This document shows, piece by piece, positions 38,700 to 40,782 of a DNA stretch of 40,782 bases. The DNA is from an uncultured Eubacteriales bacterium (GTDB lineage Bacteria > Bacillota > Clostridia > Lachnospirales > Bianqueaceae), in NCBI GenBank assembly GCA_902783575.1, contig CACZRP010000047.1, positions 1 through 40,782 of the forward strand. The letters run 5' to 3'. A program made the position numbers and the translations under genes. Under the pieces are notes generated by a model. It did not search any database. It was not told where the DNA came from and saw nothing but the letters and a program-made list of their open reading frames with translations. The first letter of the stretch is position 1, and each line of letters begins with the position of its first letter.

Positions 38700-40049
38700 A
38701 TGGCCTGGTACGACGAAGCAGTCTTTTATCATATTTATCCCCTGGGACTTCTGGGAGCCCCGAAAACCAATGATTATGCAGAACCGGTTCACCGGCTGCC
38801 GGAGCTTTTGCCCTGGATCGATCATATCAAAGCGCTGGGCTTTACGGCGCTGTATATTGGTCCTCTTTTTGAATCCGTGGGCCATGGCTATGAGACCACC
38901 GATTACTACAAGGTGGACAGCCGCCTGGGAACCAATGAGGATCTGAAGAATCTGGTGGCCTATTGCCACCGCAATGGCATCCGGGTCATTCTGGATGGCG
39001 TTTTCAACCATACGGGACGGGATTTCTTTGCCTTCAAGGATCTGAAAGCAAATCGGGAAAACTCTCCCTACAAAGACTGGTACTGCAATGTCAACTTCTG
39101 GAACAACAACTCCTACAATGACGGCTTTTCCTATGACAACTGGGGCGGCTACGACCTGCTGGTAAAGCTGAATCAGTGTAATGGGGCCGTGAAGGATTAC
39201 ATTCAGAATGTCATCCGTTTCTGGGTCCGGGAGTTCGATATTGACGGACTGCGTCTGGATGCGGCGGATGTGCTGACTTTTGATTTCATGAAGATGCTCC
39301 GCTGGCTGGCGGACGATATCTCCAGAACCTCCCATCCGGAATTTTATCTGATGGGGGAAGTAATCCATGGAGAATACCACCGCTGGGTAAATCCGGAGAT
39401 GCTGCACGCGGTCACCAACTATCATCTGCACAAGGCTCTCTTTTCCGGACATAATGATCACAACTATTTTGAAATCGCCCATACCGTGAAACGGCTCCTG
39501 GATATGAGGGGAGGGGCCGTCACCGGCCTTTACAACTTCGTGGACAATCATGATGTGGAACGGATTCACACGAAGCTGATCAATAAGGCCCATATGCTGC
39601 CGGTTCATATCCTGCTTTATACGCTGCCCGGTGTTCCTTCTGTCTATTATGGCTCGGAATTCGGCATCGATGGCCGGAAGGAGAGGGGCTCCGATGATTC
39701 CCTTCGTCCGGCTCTGAAACTGGAAGACTTTTCCAACGGACAGGGAAATGAGATCACAGCACTGATCGGAAAACTGGGACAGCTCAGAAAAGACCAGCCC
39801 GCCCTGAGCTACGGCAGCTATCAGGAGCTTTCCCTGACCACCCGTCAGTACGCTTTCGCCCGGTCCCTGGACGGAAAAAGCGTTCTGATCACTGTCAACA
39901 ACGATGACCAGAACGCCTGGTTCAATCTTCCCGACATGGGATGGGGTGTTTATGAGGGAGTCCTGTCCGGCCGGAGAATCCAGTCGGACAACGGAAGACT
40001 CTCCATGGAACTGGAAGCCTCTTCGGGAGAGATCTGGGTAAGAGTCTGA
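38700..40049 (+). CDS. GH13 alpha-amylase family glycosidase (cyclomaltodextrinase/neopullulanase-like)
   Basis: A 449-residue cytoplasmic enzyme (no signal peptide) with the GH13 barrel. Conserved regions: I DGVFNHTG (about 99-106); II DGLRLDAAD with the nucleophile Asp187; III GEV with the acid/base Glu220; IV FVDNHD with the third catalytic acid Asp285. A short C-terminal beta domain follows. It probably splits alpha-glucosidic bonds of imported oligosaccharides; the exact specificity is open. The ribosome site AAAGGA is nine bases before the ATG, inside the right arm of the preceding hairpin. It converges with the isomerase gene on the other strand. Confidence 0.93.
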   Translation: MAWYDEAVFYHIYPLGLLGAPKTNDYAEPVHRLPELLPWIDHIKALGFTALYIGPLFESVGHGYETTDYYKVDSRLGTNEDLKNLVAYCHRNGIRVILDGVFNHTGRDFFAFKDLKANRENSPYKDWYCNVNFWNNNSYNDGFSYDNWGGYDLLVKLNQCNGAVKDYIQNVIRFWVREFDIDGLRLDAADVLTFDFMKMLRWLADDISRTSHPEFYLMGEVIHGEYHRWVNPEMLHAVTNYHLHKALFSGHNDHNYFEIAHTVKRLLDMRGGAVTGLYNFVDNHDVERIHTKLINKAHMLPVHILLYTLPGVPSVYYGSEFGIDGRKERGSDDSLRPALKLEDFSNGQGNEITALIGKLGQLRKDQPALSYGSYQELSLTTRQYAFARSLDGKSVLITVNNDDQNAWFNLPDMGWGVYEGVLSGRRIQSDNGRLSMELEASSGEIWVRV

Positions 40050-40072
40050 TGCAATTGATTTTTAAGTAAATG

Positions 40073-40106
40073 AAAGGACCCGCGGCATTGAAACTGCGGG
40101 TCCTTT
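40073..40106. terminator. Convergent terminator between the GH13 gene and the isomerase gene
   Basis: A perfect 11-bp stem (40073-40083 with 40096-40106) ending in AAAGG/CCTTT. The T-runs are short on both sides (TTT on +, TTTCATTT on -), but its place between two convergent genes makes a two-way terminator likely. Confidence 0.75.
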
Positions 40107-40128
40107 GTCGTCAGGTCTGAAAGAGCAA

Positions 40129-40782
40129 TTAGTCTTCCAGCTCCTTGATGTATCTTCTCAGGTTCTCCAGACCGGCCTCCAGAGCCAGGAAGCAGTCCTC
40201 CATGCCTTCGAACTCGATGGCCACAAAGCCGTCATAGCCATTGTTCTTCAGGGCAGCCAGGCAGGCCTTCACGGGAACATTGCCCTGGCCCACGATGGTG
40301 CCGCGCAGGAATGCGCCGGCGCGGGATTTGAAGAAGAAGCGGCCGGGATTGGGGCCGTCAGCGGGCTTGATGATGAAGTCCTTGGCGTGCACATAAACGG
40401 CGTAGGGAGCGGCGATGCCTACGGAGATGAAGGGATTCTCATCGGCGCAGGTAAAGTTGCCCATATCCACCAGCCAGCCATAGTTCGGATGACCGACAGC
40501 ATTCATCAGCTTTTCAACACGAAGGGCATCCTGAGCAAAGAAGCCATGGTTTTCGCTCATGGTGCGGACACCCTTGGAAGCGGCGTATTCCGCTACCTGA
40601 CGGATGCCTTCTGCCATGCGGGGCAGCGCGTGATCGAAGCTCTCATACTTTTTGGAGCGGTCCCAGGAAGCGGCGTCATGACGCATGCCGGAAGCGCCCA
40701 GGATCACAGCGATATCAACTTCCTTCTTGACTCTGGCCACTTCCTCTGCGGTGTCACGGTTCTGGAAATCGGCACCGACAGT
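40129..40782 (-). CDS. Sugar phosphate isomerase/epimerase-like TIM-barrel protein, 5' partial
   Basis: The - strand frame is open to the window edge, so the N-terminus is outside; 217 residues are visible. The fold is that of the xylose-isomerase-like/AP-endonuclease-2 barrel used by sugar and inositol isomerases and epimerases. Likely metal ligands are seen in order: Glu in SENHG, Asp in WLVDMGN, His in YVHAKD and Glu in AIEFEG. The substrate is unknown. Its C-terminal end faces the GH13 gene across the shared terminator. The ATG that could start a shorter frame (MARVKK on the - strand at 40740) is internal, since matching sequence continues upstream. Confidence 0.88.
   Translation of the reverse strand, partial: TVGADFQNRDTAEEVARVKKEVDIAVILGASGMRHDAASWDRSKKYESFDHALPRMAEGIRQVAEYAASKGVRTMSENHGFFAQDALRVEKLMNAVGHPNYGWLVDMGNFTCADENPFISVGIAAPYAVYVHAKDFIIKPADGPNPGRFFFKSRAGAFLRGTIVGQGNVPVKACLAALKNNGYDGFVAIEFEGMEDCFLALEAGLENLRRYIKELED

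Overview
The window looks like a chromosomal core region of a low-to-middle GC Gram-positive anaerobe of the class Clostridia, most likely in or near the Lachnospiraceae. This is an inference. It rests on the gene order hemW-hrcA-grpE-dnaK-dnaJ-prmA-rsmE-cysteine desulfurase-thiI, on a perfect CIRCE operator with a sigma-A type promoter, on fhs next to folD, on a McsB-type ClpC with a ClpP-docking loop, and on AGGAGG-like ribosome binding sites. By eye the GC content is in the mid-50s percent (not counted). Genus cannot be assigned. All genes but the last are on the + strand and packed tightly. The longest gap without a gene is 143 bases (34264-34406), so no stretch over 300 bases lacks a gene.

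Layout. (1) 1-8426: ftsK (5' end outside), fhs, folD, rimO, pgsA, cinA, recA, closed by a hairpin terminator; several 4-base ATGA overlaps point to one transcript. (2) 8475-22207: uvrB, uvrA, clpC, radA, a one-pass membrane protein of unknown function, then purM, purN, purD and hemW; a candidate promoter for purMND lies in the end of the unknown gene. (3) 22254-27255: the heat-shock operon hrcA-grpE-dnaK-dnaJ under promoter plus CIRCE. (4) 27247-34263: prmA, rsmE, a cysteine desulfurase, thiI, an L,D-transpeptidase, a radical SAM protein and an ABM-domain protein. (5) 34367-36883: a double DJ-1/PfpI protein and an MFS transporter. (6) 36813-38699: an RpiR-type regulator split in two frames, a 48-residue membrane peptide and an inositol-monophosphatase-family protein. 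(7) 38634-40106: a cytoplasmic GH13 glycosidase. (8) 40129-40782, - strand: a sugar isomerase/epimerase-like TIM barrel, 5' end outside, sharing a convergent terminator with the glycosidase.

How they fit together. The first two blocks serve one-carbon and purine metabolism (Fhs and FolD make 10-formyl-THF, which PurN uses), DNA segregation and DNA repair (FtsK, RecA, UvrAB, RadA), and protein quality control (ClpC). The middle is the HrcA-controlled chaperone system plus ribosome and tRNA modification. The right quarter is more accessory: stress or carbonyl protection, transport and sugar handling.

No complete new system is evident. The most striking signal is regulatory: three successive transcription units between 34347 and 38700 each have a promoter placed so that its predicted start point falls inside an inverted repeat. 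The complete hairpin could then form only in RNA reading through from the upstream unit. Other points worth a second look are a CinA whose deamidase motifs have lost key residues, the split regulator, the DJ-1 duplication, and a strong hairpin between dnaK and dnaJ whose U-tract faces the - strand.
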